Origin: Bursaphelenchus xylophilus
Lineage: Eukaryota > Nematoda > Chromadorea > Rhabditida > Aphelenchoididae
Reading direction: 5' to 3'
Length of the DNA stretch: 64,000 nt
Assembly (NCBI GenBank): GCA_904066235.2
Contig: CAJFCV020000005.1
Coordinates: 4,645,501-4,709,500 of the forward strand
Part shown: positions 1 to 12,626 of the stretch, piece by piece
How positions within the stretch are numbered: the stretch's first letter is position 1
How the letters are laid out: each line of letters opens with the position of its first letter
Translations under genes and position numbers: made by a program
Notes under the pieces: generated by a model
What the model saw: only the letters and a program-made list of their open reading frames with translations
What the model was told of the DNA's origin: nothing
Databases searched by the model: none

Positions 1-84
1 CAACTTTTAAATTAGATGAGAAAATACAAGAGGATCAAGATTAGTGGGGGTATTAGCCATGAAATAAATAGATAACAACCAATT

Positions 85-2520
85 CTAATGAGTTCCATAT
101 TTTGCATGTAGTGTTGTTATGATGTCAACGGCTTGCTGGGCGAGGCGTTGAGTCGGTTTGATCTGTCGGGCGGCCTTGAGGACTTCCGGTAATTCGCGGG
201 AATAATCTGGAAATAATTGAGATTACAATTACAACACCGGAACTAAACTCACAATAAGTCGCCGCGGCTTTGAAATCAATCGGTAGTTGAGGAGATCGGG
301 CTGATTTTCTAACATTATAGATTTCCTTCGGAGCCATTCTGAAACAAAATTTATATTATCCATGACATCAAGTCCAAAGAAAAGTTCCAATTTTCCATCA
401 AAACAACCTCTTACCGTCTTGCAACTCTCGCATGGATATTCGTATTCAAATAGAAGGCCCCTCGTCCCTTGGCTGTCTGGAATACATGTTGGCTGACCTT
501 GGCCGGGATCCCATTGTTCCTGGTCCCACTTCTGGTGAGTCCTTTTCGATCTCCAGACCCATCCAAATCATATGTTTCGTATTCATGAGGTCTTTTCAAG
601 CCTCCATGCTTCTTCCAGGTCTGCCAGCAATCGTTGCAGATCTTCAACTGGGCTGATTGTGGGCCCCAAGAGTACCATTGAGAGGCATTTTCATTCTTGC
701 AGCTCTCACAAGGATTGATGTACTTGGCCACCGACGTTTCGTTCAGAAGATTGGCGTGTGGCTTGAAGTAACTTGGGATGTAAACCTGCTTCAATTTGGA
801 CTCCTGCTCGGCGGTTTTGGCTCTCTGATGATCCGCATATCTGGCGGTGGTCTTCCACATGTAGTAATATTCGACAATGTCCTTCAACGACTTCCATGGA
901 AGACAATCGTTTCTGATGTCGTGAAAGTCCTTTCCGCACTTCTCGATGGCTTCTTCGAACAGCGTCGCCTCAGATGCGGACCATTCCTCCAGCTGATCTC
1001 TGCACAAGATCGGGCCTCCCAAGGACACTGTATTATGACCTGTCGCTTCGTCCGCCAACAACGGATAATGTTGTTTGCTGGGTGGAGGTACCAAATATCG
1101 AACAGCTTGGCCAATATCATACTTGGCTTGGTGAAGAATGGCCATCGCGTGGAATAAAGTGACGTCACGAGAAGCGGCGGCGGCTGTCATGTGAAGAGAT
1201 GGCAACTTCATGGTGCTGGAGGTGTCCAGGGCTCGAGAGAAGGTTCCGACGGCTCTAAAAAACCACAACGATATTACGCACAACATCTTTTTTCACCTCT
1301 TAAACACTGATCAAAATTGATACCTAAATTGCAAAAAAATAAAAAAAATCCTTACCTGGCAATGATCAGAAATTGGTCGATATCTCTTCCGCCCAGATTA
1401 TGATAAGGATGATATACCACTTGCTCATATCTCGTCTCATAAACACCATTCGACGCCTGACTGTGCCTTCTTTTTCTTCCTTGTTGTCTATCCGGCTTCT
1501 CTTCTTCGGCCTCATCGATCGTCAGATCTCCATTCTCCTTGACTTCTTCCTCTTTTTCCTCTGTTTTTAGACCTCTTTCCCGATCTATTACTTCTTGAGG
1601 GAGGATGTCCGGGATATCTGCTTGATGCCTTTCTCCCACATCAATCTTCCCCTTATCTGCCAACAATGTTTGATTTGAAGCGTCGTAGACCAACGAGTAG
1701 AAGAACGCGTCTTCTCTGTTTAGGTATGAATCGCAAGTTTCAACCTCATTTAACATCACCACAGTGCATTTTCCTCTGATCATCGTGGCTTGGAGAGTGT
1801 CATGCTGACGCGAAAGGAAGAGCTCGTGTTGTCTGAGCTGGTGGATTTGCTCGGGCGTGAGCTCATCTGCACCTTGAGGAAGACCGGCAAGTCCCTGGCT
1901 CTCTTCCTTATCGTCTTTAGACGCTTCCTTACCTAAATCAATATATTTTAAGTAACAGCGTTGGTTGCTTGCCCGAAACAAATCAAAAATCTTACCTTCT
2001 TCCTTTATTTCCGGCTGAGACGAACTGCCATTGCTTTGATTTTCGGTTGGCTCATCTCCATTTGCTTTTGATTTTTTAGATAACAAACTCCGTCGAGGTC
2101 GAAATTCTGAAAGAACAAAAAAATGGTTGCTGAAACAAGAAGAAAAATAAATCTTCACTTACGGATTTCATTCTGACGTTCGGCTCGATCGGCTATTTTC
2201 AACAACTGAGCTGGGAGATCTCTCCGGCGATAAAAAGCAACAACTTTGGCTTCAACTGTGCCAGTAGCGGTCTGAAAATTCACGCAATTCATAAAACGGA
2301 GCCACAAATACACCTAACAAAAGAAATGAACTCTTAAGATTACCTTAAACTTCTCGTTCTAGCCTACTATAATGTGAAAGGCTCACCTTATTTAATTCTT
2401 CTATCCTTCTAATCGCGTATGGTTGGTTGGCGTGAAGATCAATGTACACGTAATCTAAAAACAGAATTTCAAAAAGAAAATGATCCACTTACCGCCCACC
2501 CTGTACATATTCTGGGCCAT
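85..2520 (-). CDS. lin-40: MTA1/LIN-40-type NuRD subunit (BAH, ELM2, SANT, GATA finger)
   Basis: Multi-exon gene for the metastasis-associated (MTA) subunit of the NuRD nucleosome remodelling and deacetylase complex, a nuclear corepressor scaffold that recruits HDAC1/2 through ELM2-SANT. The start was chosen at MAQNMYRVG because it aligns with the MTA1 N-terminus; the BAH domain follows (YVYIDLHANQPYAIRRIEEL near 2390-2454). The large exon at 1355-2110 holds the rest of BAH (ELFLSRQ, RGKCTVVMLNE, LADKGKIDVGERHQADIPD). The exon at 413-1257 holds ELM2 (LHMTAAAASRDVTLFHAM), SANT (EEWSASEATLFEEAIEKCGK) and a GATA-type finger (CESCKN...CNDCW). Two short exons finish the protein at a stop at 85-87. 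An acidic, Lys-rich insert interrupts the BAH-ELM2 link. Family assignment is very secure. The C-terminal exon frame is read from splice phase. egl-27 is the other nematode MTA gene, so the symbol is less certain than the family. Confidence 0.9.
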
Positions 2521-3718
2521 GGAGGCCAGCTGAACCGAAGGCCCTGTTTTCACTTCTGCCTGCATTCCCCAAGAGTTCACCTAAAACAAAGAAATGAATA
2601 AGGAATGGCATTTGGAACACAAGAAAAACAAAATAAGCGGTTAACGCGAATTTACAGATTATTTTAGGTAATAAAGTAAAATTATATTCGAATTAAAGAA
2701 AACATGTCAGAAAAGAAAGCATATAGACTCAAGAATCAATCCCGGACCAATCAGAGATTGGATACAACCAAGATTTCAACTTTGATTTTATTACCTAAAA
2801 TCTGGAATTAATTGTTCCAAAGAGGCCAAATGCAATATAAATATGTGCCTTCCACACAGCTCACTAAAACGTTCTCACCAATCCCCCATTATCTGTTCGT
2901 AATGCCCACAGAGCCTTTATGGACGCCAAAACGACAGCAAAAAAGGTAGAAACGCCTTCTCCCGCCATCGCTTCCCAAGAAATTATTTTCGGAACGGAGC
3001 CCGCTGGATGAGCGGAGCATTCCAACCCCGACCAAACGCATCGCGCAAAACTCGCTCCGGAGCAGATGGGCAATGTAATTTGGATGCGGGATTGTTTGAC
3101 TTGCCCCATTATATTCCCCATGACCCCTCAGCTGAGCTGGATGCAAAATCTCGAGCAGATAGACCCCAAACATTAATTTACTAGAGAGAAGACTCGGTTT
3201 ACAAATTCTAGATTTATTTTAGAATTTTTATATTAACCACTCTTTTGCTGAGAACCAATTAGTTTTGCAAAATCTTCAAAAATTATATTACCCGTGCAAC
3301 GAAGTTCAAGAACCGCATAAAACTCGCCACAAAAATTCCAGAGAAGACTATAGTGTCTCTCTCTACGGATACTGTAAGTCTTCAACCGTTTGGAACCCGC
3401 TTTCATCTAAAACACTACAATTTTCCTTACTTTAGCCACTACAATAACAAGTGTAATCAATAAATTTATAAAAGGAGGAGCATAACCCTAATGTCACATC
3501 CGAAGAAAAGCCGAGTTTTATTGCCCGGCGGCCCAAACCTTCTCCATAAAGATGCAACCAAAATAATTTGGTCCATTTTTATTCGGTGCCATTTTATACG
3601 ATCAAACATGTCCAAATATTTATTCGAAGCAACAATAAATGGGTCAAAACTAACAGCGTAAGATCAGTAATGTACAACAAGCTTTTTTAGCGGGGTTAAG
3701 CGACCATGCTTGACTAGT
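2521..3718. other. intergenic, MTA gene 5' flank and collagen 3' flank
   Basis: A splice acceptor (TTTTAG) lies at about 2580 in front of the MTA exon 1 region, so a 5' UTR intron or spliced-leader site is likely there. An open frame at 2864-3121 on the minus strand could be an upstream exon but shows no family similarity. A minus-strand AATAAA at about 3617-3622 suits the collagen poly(A) signal. I see no other gene. Confidence 0.5.
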
Positions 3719-4927
3719 CTAAGGCCTTCGTTGGGCCAGAAGCCTTCTTCGACGATAGTTTCGGTTGGTGGGAGTGGGGAAATAAGGATCTTCGGTGGTG
3801 GTCGTTGGACCAGAAGCTGAGGATCCGCCAGCAACTCCACCGTAAGCAGCATCGGGAGCTGGTGCCGGACGAGCTGGAGTAACGACGGGAGTCGACGAGC
3901 TCGAAACTGGAGCGCCATAGCCAGCATCGGGACTGGGCGCGGGGGGAGAGGCAGTGGCCGAGGGAGCGGGACCGTACCCAATGTCCTGCACTGAGGCCTG
4001 CGCTGGTCCGGGAAGAGCTGGTCTGGCCACTGAACCTGGTCCTTCATAGCCTCCGTGAGAGCCTCCGCCGACATTCGAGTTGGATTTGGGAGGGCAGGGG
4101 CAATAGGCCGAGTCCTCTCCTGGATTTCCCGCCTTTCCTGGAGTTCCTGGATGCCCGTCTTGTCCCGAGTATCCTGGCTCTCCGATTGGTCCCGGAGCTC
4201 CGACTGGGCCAGGCTCCGGCCGACTGGGCGCTCCGGGCTGTCCTGGATGACCTGGAGGGCCTCGTTGGCCGATTGATCCTGGTGGGCCGGGTATTCTTTC
4301 GGCCGCTCTTCTGCCGTCCATTCCCTTTCGGCCCGGTTGGCCCGGCTGCCCTCTTTCACCATCTTCTCCTCGATCTCCGATTGGGCCTGGAGGTCCGGGA
4401 TATCCATCGTTGCCGGGATGACCCGTCAATCCGGGGTATCCATCCAAGCCGGGAGCTCCGACGGGGCCCAATGGGCCTGGCGGACCTTGTCTTCCCGGAG
4501 GGCATTGAATGCATTTGGCATTGGTGTGGTACAACGCCTTGATTTGTTCGATTCCAGCTGATCCAGGAGTTCCGTTGGGTCCGTCGACTCCGGGTTCCCC
4601 ATTAGGACCGGGATAGCCGGTAGGGCCGGGCCGACCTCGAGGACAGTTTCTGGCCTGCGATCGACAACGGCATTCAGCTTGACGTTTGTTTCTTCCAATC
4701 AATTCGGAAAAGGTCTTTTGTTGGGCAGCTCGGACTTGGTCCAAGGTCATCAGACTGGACCAGGCCCCATTGGCCATGAATTTGAATTCTCCCATATCCT
4801 CGAGCACATCTTCTCGGATCTTGTTGATCTCCGAGTAGATGTTGAAGGCAGTAAAAAGCATGGTGAAGATGACAATTGCTGCTCCAAAAGTCGCCGCTTG
4901 GGCGATCCGCCTCGTTTGGACGCCCAT
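3719..4927 (-). CDS. nematode cuticle collagen
   Basis: Single-exon structural collagen of 402 aa for the extracellular cuticle. It begins with a hydrophobic membrane/signal segment (residues about 12-32, [20 protein letters not shown]), as in nematode cuticle collagens. A basic RNKRQ site near residue 80 looks like the furin-type processing site of this family. Short Cys clusters ([19 protein letters not shown]) flank Gly-X-Y blocks from about residue 95 to 275. The C-terminal 120 residues are Pro/Ala/Ser/Thr-rich with repeated DAGYG/DAAYG motifs and a basic end. A TTTTCAG acceptor abuts the ATG, so the mRNA is either trans-spliced there or has a 5' UTR intron (possible donor at about 5028). 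An upstream ATG near 5078 would be out of frame. The exact collagen subfamily cannot be read by eye. Confidence 0.95.
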   Translation of the reverse strand: MGVQTRRIAQAATFGAAIVIFTMLFTAFNIYSEINKIREDVLEDMGEFKFMANGAWSSLMTLDQVRAAQQKTFSELIGRNKRQAECRCRSQARNCPRGRPGPTGYPGPNGEPGVDGPNGTPGSAGIEQIKALYHTNAKCIQCPPGRQGPPGPLGPVGAPGLDGYPGLTGHPGNDGYPGPPGPIGDRGEDGERGQPGQPGRKGMDGRRAAERIPGPPGSIGQRGPPGHPGQPGAPSRPEPGPVGAPGPIGEPGYSGQDGHPGTPGKAGNPGEDSAYCPCPPKSNSNVGGGSHGGYEGPGSVARPALPGPAQASVQDIGYGPAPSATASPPAPSPDAGYGAPVSSSSTPVVTPARPAPAPDAAYGGVAGGSSASGPTTTTEDPYFPTPTNRNYRRRRLLAQRRP

Positions 4928-5082
4928 CTGAAAATCTACGTTGGTCAGACGACATTTTGTACGACAAAGAAAGTTAAAAAGTTCATAAAGATTCTCTTGA
5001 TGACAACTATAACCTAAAAAAACTCACCGTAACTCGACGCAACTGGAATGAGCCTCGAATTCGCAGGTTTTTGCGACATTGG

Positions 5083-5091
5083 CCTTATATA
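5083..5091 (-). promoter_or_regulatory. TATA box of the collagen gene
   Basis: TATATAAGG on the minus strand, about 155 bp upstream of the collagen ATG and about 50 bp upstream of a possible first-exon donor. Strongly expressed collagen genes often carry TATA boxes. The assignment is by position and sequence only. Confidence 0.6.
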
Positions 5092-6198
5092 CCAAGCCGG
5101 AGGAAGCCCGCAATGTGGAGGGGAGATAATTTCCATTGTCTAAATCAACACTTTTCGGGCGCAGTAACCCTTACTGATTTCTGACATTCTTTCGCTCTTC
5201 TTTTGTCTCGCACAAATCGCTTCTTCGAACCGCATTTTGACCTCTTTATTTGGGGATTCAAGTGTCGCAACGATTGATGATCAACGTGGGGCAGGAGGGG
5301 AAGTGAGGGGGTACGGATAAGGTCGGGAATACGTAAACAACATAAATTAATAAACAATTGGGTTAATCAAGCAGGAAAATAAGAGCAATTCGAGGGAATT
5401 TGAGCAGATTTGACGCAGTTACATCTGTTTTTTTTTTTTGGAAATTGCGCTTTTTGAAAATAAGGCCATCAAAATTTTTGAAATCCTAATTTTTAACTGT
5501 CAAATCAATGTTAAATACATAAAACGTCTTAAGCACTAATATACATTATGATACTGTTTCCCTAAAGAAAGTCGCAAAATTTTTTGCTCCTAATATTACA
5601 CTTGACATTAATCTTGCAAATTTGATGTAAACCTCTTATTGTTTGTTCACAACAAAACTGTGGTGTCTTATAAACTCGTCATGCGTTATTTATAAACATA
5701 ATACGGTAATCCTCGCCGCCCTCCGACCTCAACTTCCACCTCGAACTTGGGCTGAGACAAACAGTTTGCGAAGCCGAAACCGGAAACTTTTGATTTCGAA
5801 TACAATTAAAGTGAGAATTTCGGGCAAACAGACAGACAGAGCGTTCCGAGTGCGGGTTAAGCCCGTTGCATAACTCCTTGAGATCCTTTCAATGGGAATT
5901 AACTCCACCTTTATTTCCTGGGAATTCAAATACAAAATAACTCAAAATAAAGGTGAAGGAAAGGGTGCTGGGGATCGGTCGAAAGTTCATAATGGTGCGT
6001 GATCTACGTCAATTTGGGGGTTTTGAATGTTGAGTGATTAAATTTTTGTAAATATTATATTATGTGTATACCAATTTTAAAGTTACAAAATGATTACTAT
6101 TTATATGTTGCATCGCAAGTTAAAATAATGGCTAATATCGAAACCGGCCATAATATACTTCTACGTCATTTAATCATGTCACATTTTCAATTTCCAGA
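5092..6198. other. divergent intergenic region
   Basis: AT-rich DNA between the collagen gene (-) and the EB-module gene (+). It must hold both promoters. Open frames around 5640-5935 exist on both strands but have no splice context or family resemblance, and I see no gene. Confidence 0.4.
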
Positions 6199-7423
6199 AT
6201 GAAACTATCAATATTTCCCCCTGATTTATCAAGTGTAACATTTCTGATAATATCCACATTTACCTCGACTCTTTTTGCTCAACAATGTGCCCCAGGAATG
6301 GTCCAACTATATAATGGGGTACCCTGTCAAAGCGACCAGTCTTGTCAGCGATTATCGACCGGATTCTTCTGCTATCAAGGACGGTGTTGTTCCAACTCTG
6401 TGTGTAAGTTCCAAATATATTAGCTAATACGATTTCACCATTTGTTACCGCCGGTCTTTCTGAATTAACTTTCCAGCCTTACCTTCGGGCTATGGCTCCT
6501 CCTGTTCAACCACAAATCAATGTGCATTCGCCTTTGCACAGTGCACGGGGAACGTGTGTTACTGTCAGTTTGGATACAATTTTAACGGGCAGACTTGTCA
6601 ATTGGCCAATGGATTTCAACGAGACGACAACAGTAAGTGAATCGAAGCAATGAGTACTCAAATTATAAGCGATCAACGGGTTCTGCCAGCCAAACGAAGT
6701 CTTGATCAACAACATCTGCTACGAATTGAAGTCCTATTTCGGAAGCTGTGATTTCAACGAACAGTGTTCATTCCCGGGAGGAATCTGTGAACAACGGCAG
6801 TGCAGATGTTCGTATGGCCAGATATTCAACGGATTCCAGTGTGTTCAAGACCAAGCCATTCCTGTCCCAAGTAAGTTGCTGCCGTGTAAAAAAAGATGAC
6901 ATTATTTAGCGACTTGTCCGGTCAATCAAGTCTTGATCAACAACCAATGCCTTCCAAGGGCAGGGCTTGGAGAGAAATGCATGTACGATGAGCAATGCAG
7001 ATCGAACAATCTCATGGACAGTGGGTTCAGATGCACGAACGGAATCTGTGTCAGGAATAATGGATGGACTCCGAGACCGAGAACAGGTGAGCAACAACTG
7101 CAGCAACAAATCTAACCTATTTCCCAGCACAATGCCGGAATCCCTCAGCCGTGGTAGAGATGAGTGGGTTGACCGCCAAGAATTGCATCTCCCAGACTTG
7201 TTCAAGTGGATACCATTGTGAATACAGCCCCACCATTTTACAATACATCTGCTGTGGACCTGTGAATGGAGAATTCGGGGATATAAAGATGTACCCAGGA
7301 CACAGCAACCTTCCTTTGCAATGCTCCGGGATTAACAGCTGTACTTTTGTGGACTTCCCTTACTGCGTGTATTCCCAGAGTTACAGACATAATGTTTGCT
7401 GTTCAAAGCCTGAGTGCATTTGA
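6199..7423 (+). CDS. secreted cysteine-rich protein with EB-module-like repeats
   Basis: Five exons (6199-6403, 6477-6632, 6670-6870, 6910-7086, 7128-7423), all joined in phase 1, give 344 aa. A signal peptide is followed by repeated cysteine modules, each introduced by a short motif of the type INGFCQPNEVLINN or TCPVNQVLINNQC and ending in CxCxxGxxFNGxxC. This is the pattern of nematode EB modules: Cys-rich extracellular domains of unknown biochemical role. Symmetric phase-1 introns between modules suggest exon duplication. The last exon carries two further Cys-rich segments (CCGPVNGEFG and a terminal CCSKPECI). It is convergent with the ribosomal protein gene downstream. No enzymatic role can be inferred. 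Confidence 0.85.
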
Positions 7424-7659
7424 GGAAGAGATTAATAAATATACTTCTCATCGTCCAAGCAATTGAGTCATCGAACCTTTCTAAATGTACACTCAAGTTC
7501 GTATTCCAACCTTATCCTAACCACGTACAGATCCATGAAGGATCTGGATTCAACCTTACTGAAACGACCAAGAATAATTACACACGGATATTTTTTTGAA
7601 ATTTATAACATCAAGGAATAAAACAAACAGCCAACAAAAAATCGCTGAAATCCATAGAA

Positions 7660-7914
7660 TTATGGGGTCTTTTTACGGAAAGCACAACCCTCGATAAGTC
7701 TGGCCTTTCCACCGGTCGGCTGGCAGAGGACTGTTGAGCAACCCACGCAGACAACAACAGTTTGGGCGTGGGAGAAGACAGTGGTGATCTTGTAGCATCC
7801 GGGGCACTTGACATCCATGAAGAACGAGTTGGGGTGCTGGACAAGGCGCTTCAGCTTGTGCTTCTGGCGTTCCTTTTCTGGGTCGGGGTGAAGAAGATCA
7901 CGAGCCAAAGGCAT
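7660..7914 (-). CDS. rps-27: 40S ribosomal protein eS27
   Basis: Intronless 84-aa protein, the usual length for RPS27. It starts [20 protein letters not shown] and contains the C4 zinc finger (CPGCYK...CVGCSTVLC), ending in basic FRKKTP. It is a component of the small cytosolic ribosomal subunit. A CACAG acceptor 9 nt before the ATG suggests spliced-leader addition. Assignment is certain from the near-invariant sequence. Confidence 0.98.
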   Translation of the reverse strand: MPLARDLLHPDPEKERQKHKLKRLVQHPNSFFMDVKCPGCYKITTVFSHAQTVVVCVGCSTVLCQPTGGKARLIEGCAFRKKTP

Positions 7915-9235
7915 TTTTAAACTGTGATTAGCCCTGGAAAAAAGAAACTGTAAAGAGAACAGTAAATTATAGCTAAAATGAAGCAAATCGCGACAGTTAC
8001 GAAATATTTATACCCGATATGCAAATCAAAAAACATCTTGCCGCGCATAAACCCGCCCTCCTCAAATCTATTTCGAAATTTTATGTTGAAACGCGGGGAA
8101 TCCCTTTGGTACCACAAGGAAACAACGCTCACTATCAAAAAAAGAACGACCTAACCAGCTGCAACAAGATCAACAAATAAGCATCACCTTACTCACCCAA
8201 CGGCAAAGAGAAACACGATCTGAAACAAGGCGAAACCTGAAGGCACGCTAAAAAATATGATTTCACTGATCTTCAACCAAAACCGTTAGATAAGCAAATC
8301 TAAAAAGGCAAAGTAACGACTACACCGCCCAAAAAACGTTTCCTTAATCCTACCTACGTTACAAACGCAATTCGCCAAATGTCGCAAAAGTCGCCGAAAA
8401 AAACAAAACTCTCAGGACGATTGCACCGAATTCATCAAGGACACCTAAAATACCAACAAAATAACAAAAGAAACTCACAACAACCAAGAAATCGACCGAA
8501 AACGCTGAAACCAACCAAAAAACTGAAAATTCTCCTCTTTTCTTTGAAAAGGCTGTGTTCTCGTTTTTTACCGTAATTCAAAATTCTGGCATTCCGTCAC
8601 TTTTCGTGGGAGGACGTAGATAAAAGAGCGATGTATTTATTTTCCAACAAAAAAACGTTGTAAAATTTTACAAGCTAGCTTACAAGGTTTTGTTCGCGAG
8701 TTCGGGATGAGGTAACTGGTTCGGCCAAGGTAACATCGGCAGCAAACGTCGCCTTGGGGAGGCGTATAAGTAGATTTCTAAGTTTACTCGGGTTTAGATC
8801 GTTTATGAAGAATATGAGGTATTTTCTTTCTCTTTTTGTCTCCGTATTTAGGTTAAAAAAACTTGTTGTCGGTCGAATTCACTTTGATAGTCTTTCTCAA
8901 CAAACCTGCTTAAATAATAAGGCATTTATTCCAGTAATTATTACTTCTTTCCAAACAAGGTGAATGTGACACAGAACACGGAAATGTATATGTGATATAT
9001 CTGAACTGTTTGAGAGACAATTTATAAAGTTTGAGGGTTACCACAATCTAAGCGTTTGATAAATGCAGAACTTGATGGTATACTCTTATTTCTTAATTTG
9101 TGGTAAAATTGAGATAGAGCAAGAAAAGACCAGATTACAAGGTTTGGAAAGTGATTTGGTTAGACTACTAGCTTAGCTTATAAGTGAAATGTTAGTATCG
9201 TACCATACTTAATATGATCAATCTGTAGATCAGAT
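7915..9235. other. intergenic
   Basis: Upstream region of the eS27 gene and downstream flank of the FAH-like gene. It is AT-rich. A minus-strand open frame ending at about 8675 has some coding look but no start or acceptor that I trust. I see no RNA gene. Confidence 0.4.
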
Positions 9236-10740
9236 TCAATGGATGAGCTCATCAACCACATGCATGGTCATCTTTTCGTGTCGATGGAGATCCTCATTGA
9301 CCGTTGCTTGCAGCTCGCTCATTTTCTCCACAGTGAATTGTGATCGGAGGAAGTTCTCCAATCCCAATTCGATGGTGTCTCCCGCCTTACAATAGTGTTC
9401 TCCATCTTCGGCATATAAAACAAGGTCCCCGGTGTTTAGTGTTCCCCATTTTAGAGCTTCGAACACCAAGGAAATAGGGTCATGGGGAAGGGAAGCAATG
9501 GGGATCTTCTTTACGTTCTTGTCGTTTACCGAGTACCATACCTGAAACACGGAGGTCATGTGTAATATAAAGGAGTTTTGATTTTTCGGAAAAAGATTTT
9601 AGCTTCCTTCTAAATTAAGTTGGTGTGTAATGTTGGAACGATATTTGGTTTCGTGAAGCTTTTATGAAATCATTTTTATAAAGACGGTCGCTGATAAAAC
9701 GCGCGGTTGAAAAAAAATGTCTACTTTAAGGAAACGTGACCAAAAAACCTCGTGTGCTGTTGTAAAATTAGTAAGACTTTGTTCTCGAGTATTTTAGAAA
9801 GATCTATTTCCGGTTTAGAGATCAGAAATTATATGATAATTGATGTTTACTATAAGATAATTGTTGACATGATCGACTTACCGCACTCTTCTCTATTCCA
9901 ACAGCATAATCAGTGTTCACAAGGGTGGAGAGAGCGGTTCCATCTGAGAATTCGTGGATTTTGTGGAGCCCTGTTCCTTCAGGATCTTCATATTCTGAGT
10001 CTCTAAAATAGGATAGATTACGCTAAGGCCGATAAGAACAATTTTATATATGTGAGTGTCAAAGTGAAACTGACTTAGTTCTGGCCAAGAGCATGGCTCC
10101 ATATCCATTGATGGCCTTCTTGATCTCATCGTGGCCACTGTTGTGGCCCAGGTCTTTCCCAATTACAATCGCAAAGGCGAGGTCACAGGTCACTCCGAGG
10201 TGACCAATTGGGATAGGAATGTGGTTGTCTTTGGCATCAATTAGACTGAAACAATCATATTATTGTATACTTTGTGCTCCAAAATGATTTTTCATCGACA
10301 AGTCATCGATGAAAAATGAATTCTCTATGGAGAAACGAGCAGTCTCGTTACAACCGTGAAAAGAAAACGAGAAACATGACATACGGGAGGCTAATTAGGG
10401 AAAGTGATTTTTGAATATTCAGACACTTGAGACTCTCGCAAAACTGATTTGATTTTGATGTGAAACAGTCTTATGCGTCATAAACCGTTTGGCAAACAAG
10501 TCAAAACACTTTTTGAAGGATCTTGTCTAGCTCTTGATCTCCTGGTTTTTTTAAAAAAAAACTCGAAATTTCCGTAAAACTCCAGATTTCACAAGAATAA
10601 GCTGCCAGTTTACTGAGTAGAATTACTTACAACTCAGGGGTCCTGACGAACCAGAAGTTGCGTTCTTTGCCTTTGAAGAGGCCGATTACATGTTTGCATT
10701 GCTTGATCACATCTGAGTCTTCTAGCTGGAGATCTGACAT
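9236..10740 (-). CDS. divergent FAH-fold (FAHD1-like) protein, possible pseudoenzyme
   Basis: Four exons (10631-10740, 10075-10245, 9882-10002, 9236-9541) encode 235 aa. The order of conserved blocks follows FAHD1-type acylpyruvases/oxaloacetate decarboxylases: IGHLGVTCDLAFAIVIGK, then IKKAINGYGAMLLARTKD, then VWYSVNDKNVKK, then LNTGDLVLY...GDTIELGLENF. In FAHD1 the metal ligands lie in an ELE motif and an LDMTARD motif. Here the matching positions read DLA and LARTKD, so the acidic ligands appear to be missing. The donor after exon 2 is GTCAGT, weaker than the others. The fold assignment is by eye and moderately secure; loss of catalysis is inference. Function unknown. Confidence 0.6.
10287..10317. 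repeat. perfect 12-bp hairpin in intron 1 of the FAH-like gene
   Basis: ATTTTTCATCGA and its exact reverse complement TCGATGAAAAAT separated by a 7-nt loop (10299-10305). It could form a stem-loop in the pre-mRNA or be a small repeat fragment. Confidence 0.8.
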
Positions 10741-12626
10741 TGTTTTGGCTGAAAGAATTTAGTAATTATAAGGCTAAATTAATGACTAAATACGGGCTAA
10801 ATATAAAATTTGTTCATCAAAAAATATAAATTTTAGAATGGGAAAAACGCGCTGACTTAAAAATAAAACATTTAGTTTATTGCAAAGATCGATTATAAAG
10901 TCGTGTTGTGGTATATATCGCAGTCACAATGCATCTTGAAAATGGCAAGCTTTTTTATACCGAAAGTTTTAAAAAATCATCATAAAGATCCCATTTTTTG
11001 ACTGTTTTTTTCAGTTACCGTATTTCCGGTAATAGCCAAAAACAAATTCAAAAAACAGCTTCAAAACAATAATATTAGCTCAAAGAAAAGTGTTAATTCT
11101 CCAGAAACAAATACAGATTCTTCTTTTCTTCCTTCCACTCGTTTGAAAACCAAATAAAAAAGAACTTTGAACAAACAAAACGAGAAGGAGGAGTCGGATA
11201 CTCTGACTGATATGATAGTAGTAATTTTAATTACGGGCTATATTGTAAAAGTTTAATTAGCTAATAAAAGGAAATGCGTAAGAAGTAATTAACACATCGT
11301 TAAGGCTCGTTATCATGGGGTTTGTCACGGAAAAAGGTGAGAAAAATATGGGGAATTTACAGTAGAATAGGCGTAAACAGTATCCTTTCTAATATCAGCC
11401 ATGGCCAGTTCATCTCAAGCTTCAAATTAAAAGGGGACTAGGAAGTACATGGTTTCCGACCGTTCCTCCACGAACCTCGTGGCGAAACTACTGGGTTCAA
11501 CTGCACCAAAGAAATGTAAAAGATGCACATTTTCTTCTCTTACCGGGCAATACTTCCTCATAATCTCCCGTTTCGAGAGCAAATCATTTAAAGCTTACCT
11601 TCTCCCATTCCAAGCTCATTATGCTACTCTGTTTCTAATCAAACACTCTCAATAAACAGCTGAGAAAAGAGCGCGGAAGTGGATTAAAAACGTTTCAAAA
11701 AGGGCGGTAATATCCTCCGATGGGCTGCTCTCATTGTGGCCAAAAAAATGGGGAAAATGGACGAAAAAACACTTAAGCAGGAGAGTACGAGTAATTTTAG
11801 TGGGTGCAAAAAAGGAACATTTAAAAATGGGTCCACGGGATTTTTTTGTTGAGTATTTCCGGGGGTATGCATGGGCAGGTATTAGTTAGAAATTAAGGTA
11901 GGAAATTTTGACAACACAGAAAGATGTGCAAAAAATATAAAATACGAAACTCTCAGAGGCTCAGAATAACGTGATGGAGACATTTTGGGACAGAGAATGC
12001 TTTAGACAGACAAAAAAAATACGAAAATGAAGCCATTTACGCCATAAAACGGTGATGTAACAATCCAATTTCTCTTGCTGATAGCATAAATCTTCTTAAT
12101 CATCAAAATCCATACGAAATTTATGGAAAAGGGCAGGGATATTAATAAAATTTAGGATTTCACACGCATTAGAATTTTATGCGAATCAAAAAAAATATTA
12201 GACAGCGTATATAGACTTGAGCCCAAATTATAAGCAATGGATAGCCGTCAAGAATTATTTATAATCTTCCAAACCGTCTAGTGTTCTCAAGTTCAGACTT
12301 TTAAAAGTGTTTTACAAACATTTGTCCACTTAATTTTGGCTCTCGAAGGGATCAAGAATGCCCTGAGGGTCAAATATTCTTTAAAAGTTGACAAACTCCA
12401 GTCTAAGCTTCATTTCCAATACGTGAAATGATTACTCGGACTGATAAAAACGTTCGTTTGTCGGCTGCGATAAGAGATCTGATCAAAATGATCAAAAAAA
12501 TTGCTTGGTGAAAGCCAAAAAAGTGACAAGACCAAAAAGAACTTCGAAAATGCACATTTATTGGCAGTAGAAGCTCTGTAAGTATGAATATGTTTCTGGC
12601 AGTACCCGTAGAATCCTGTAGCATCA
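10741..12626. other. intergenic
   Basis: About 1.9 kb of AT-rich DNA upstream of the FAH-like gene and downstream of the ester hydrolase gene. Open frames here (11449-11655 and 11684-11872, for example) are short and low-complexity, with no splice or family support. I see no gene. Confidence 0.4.

Noticed and set aside
2864..3173. Possible upstream exon of the MTA gene (MAGEGVSTFFAVVLAS)
   Set aside because: It can be spliced in phase to the next exon, but the MTA1 N-terminus aligns with the downstream MAQNMYRVG start, and the extra sequence looks unrelated.
8675..8860. Minus-strand open frame ending KATFAADVTLAEPVTSSRT then stop
   Set aside because: It reads like a coding end but has no start, no trusted acceptor and no family match, and there is no room for the rest of a gene before 9236.
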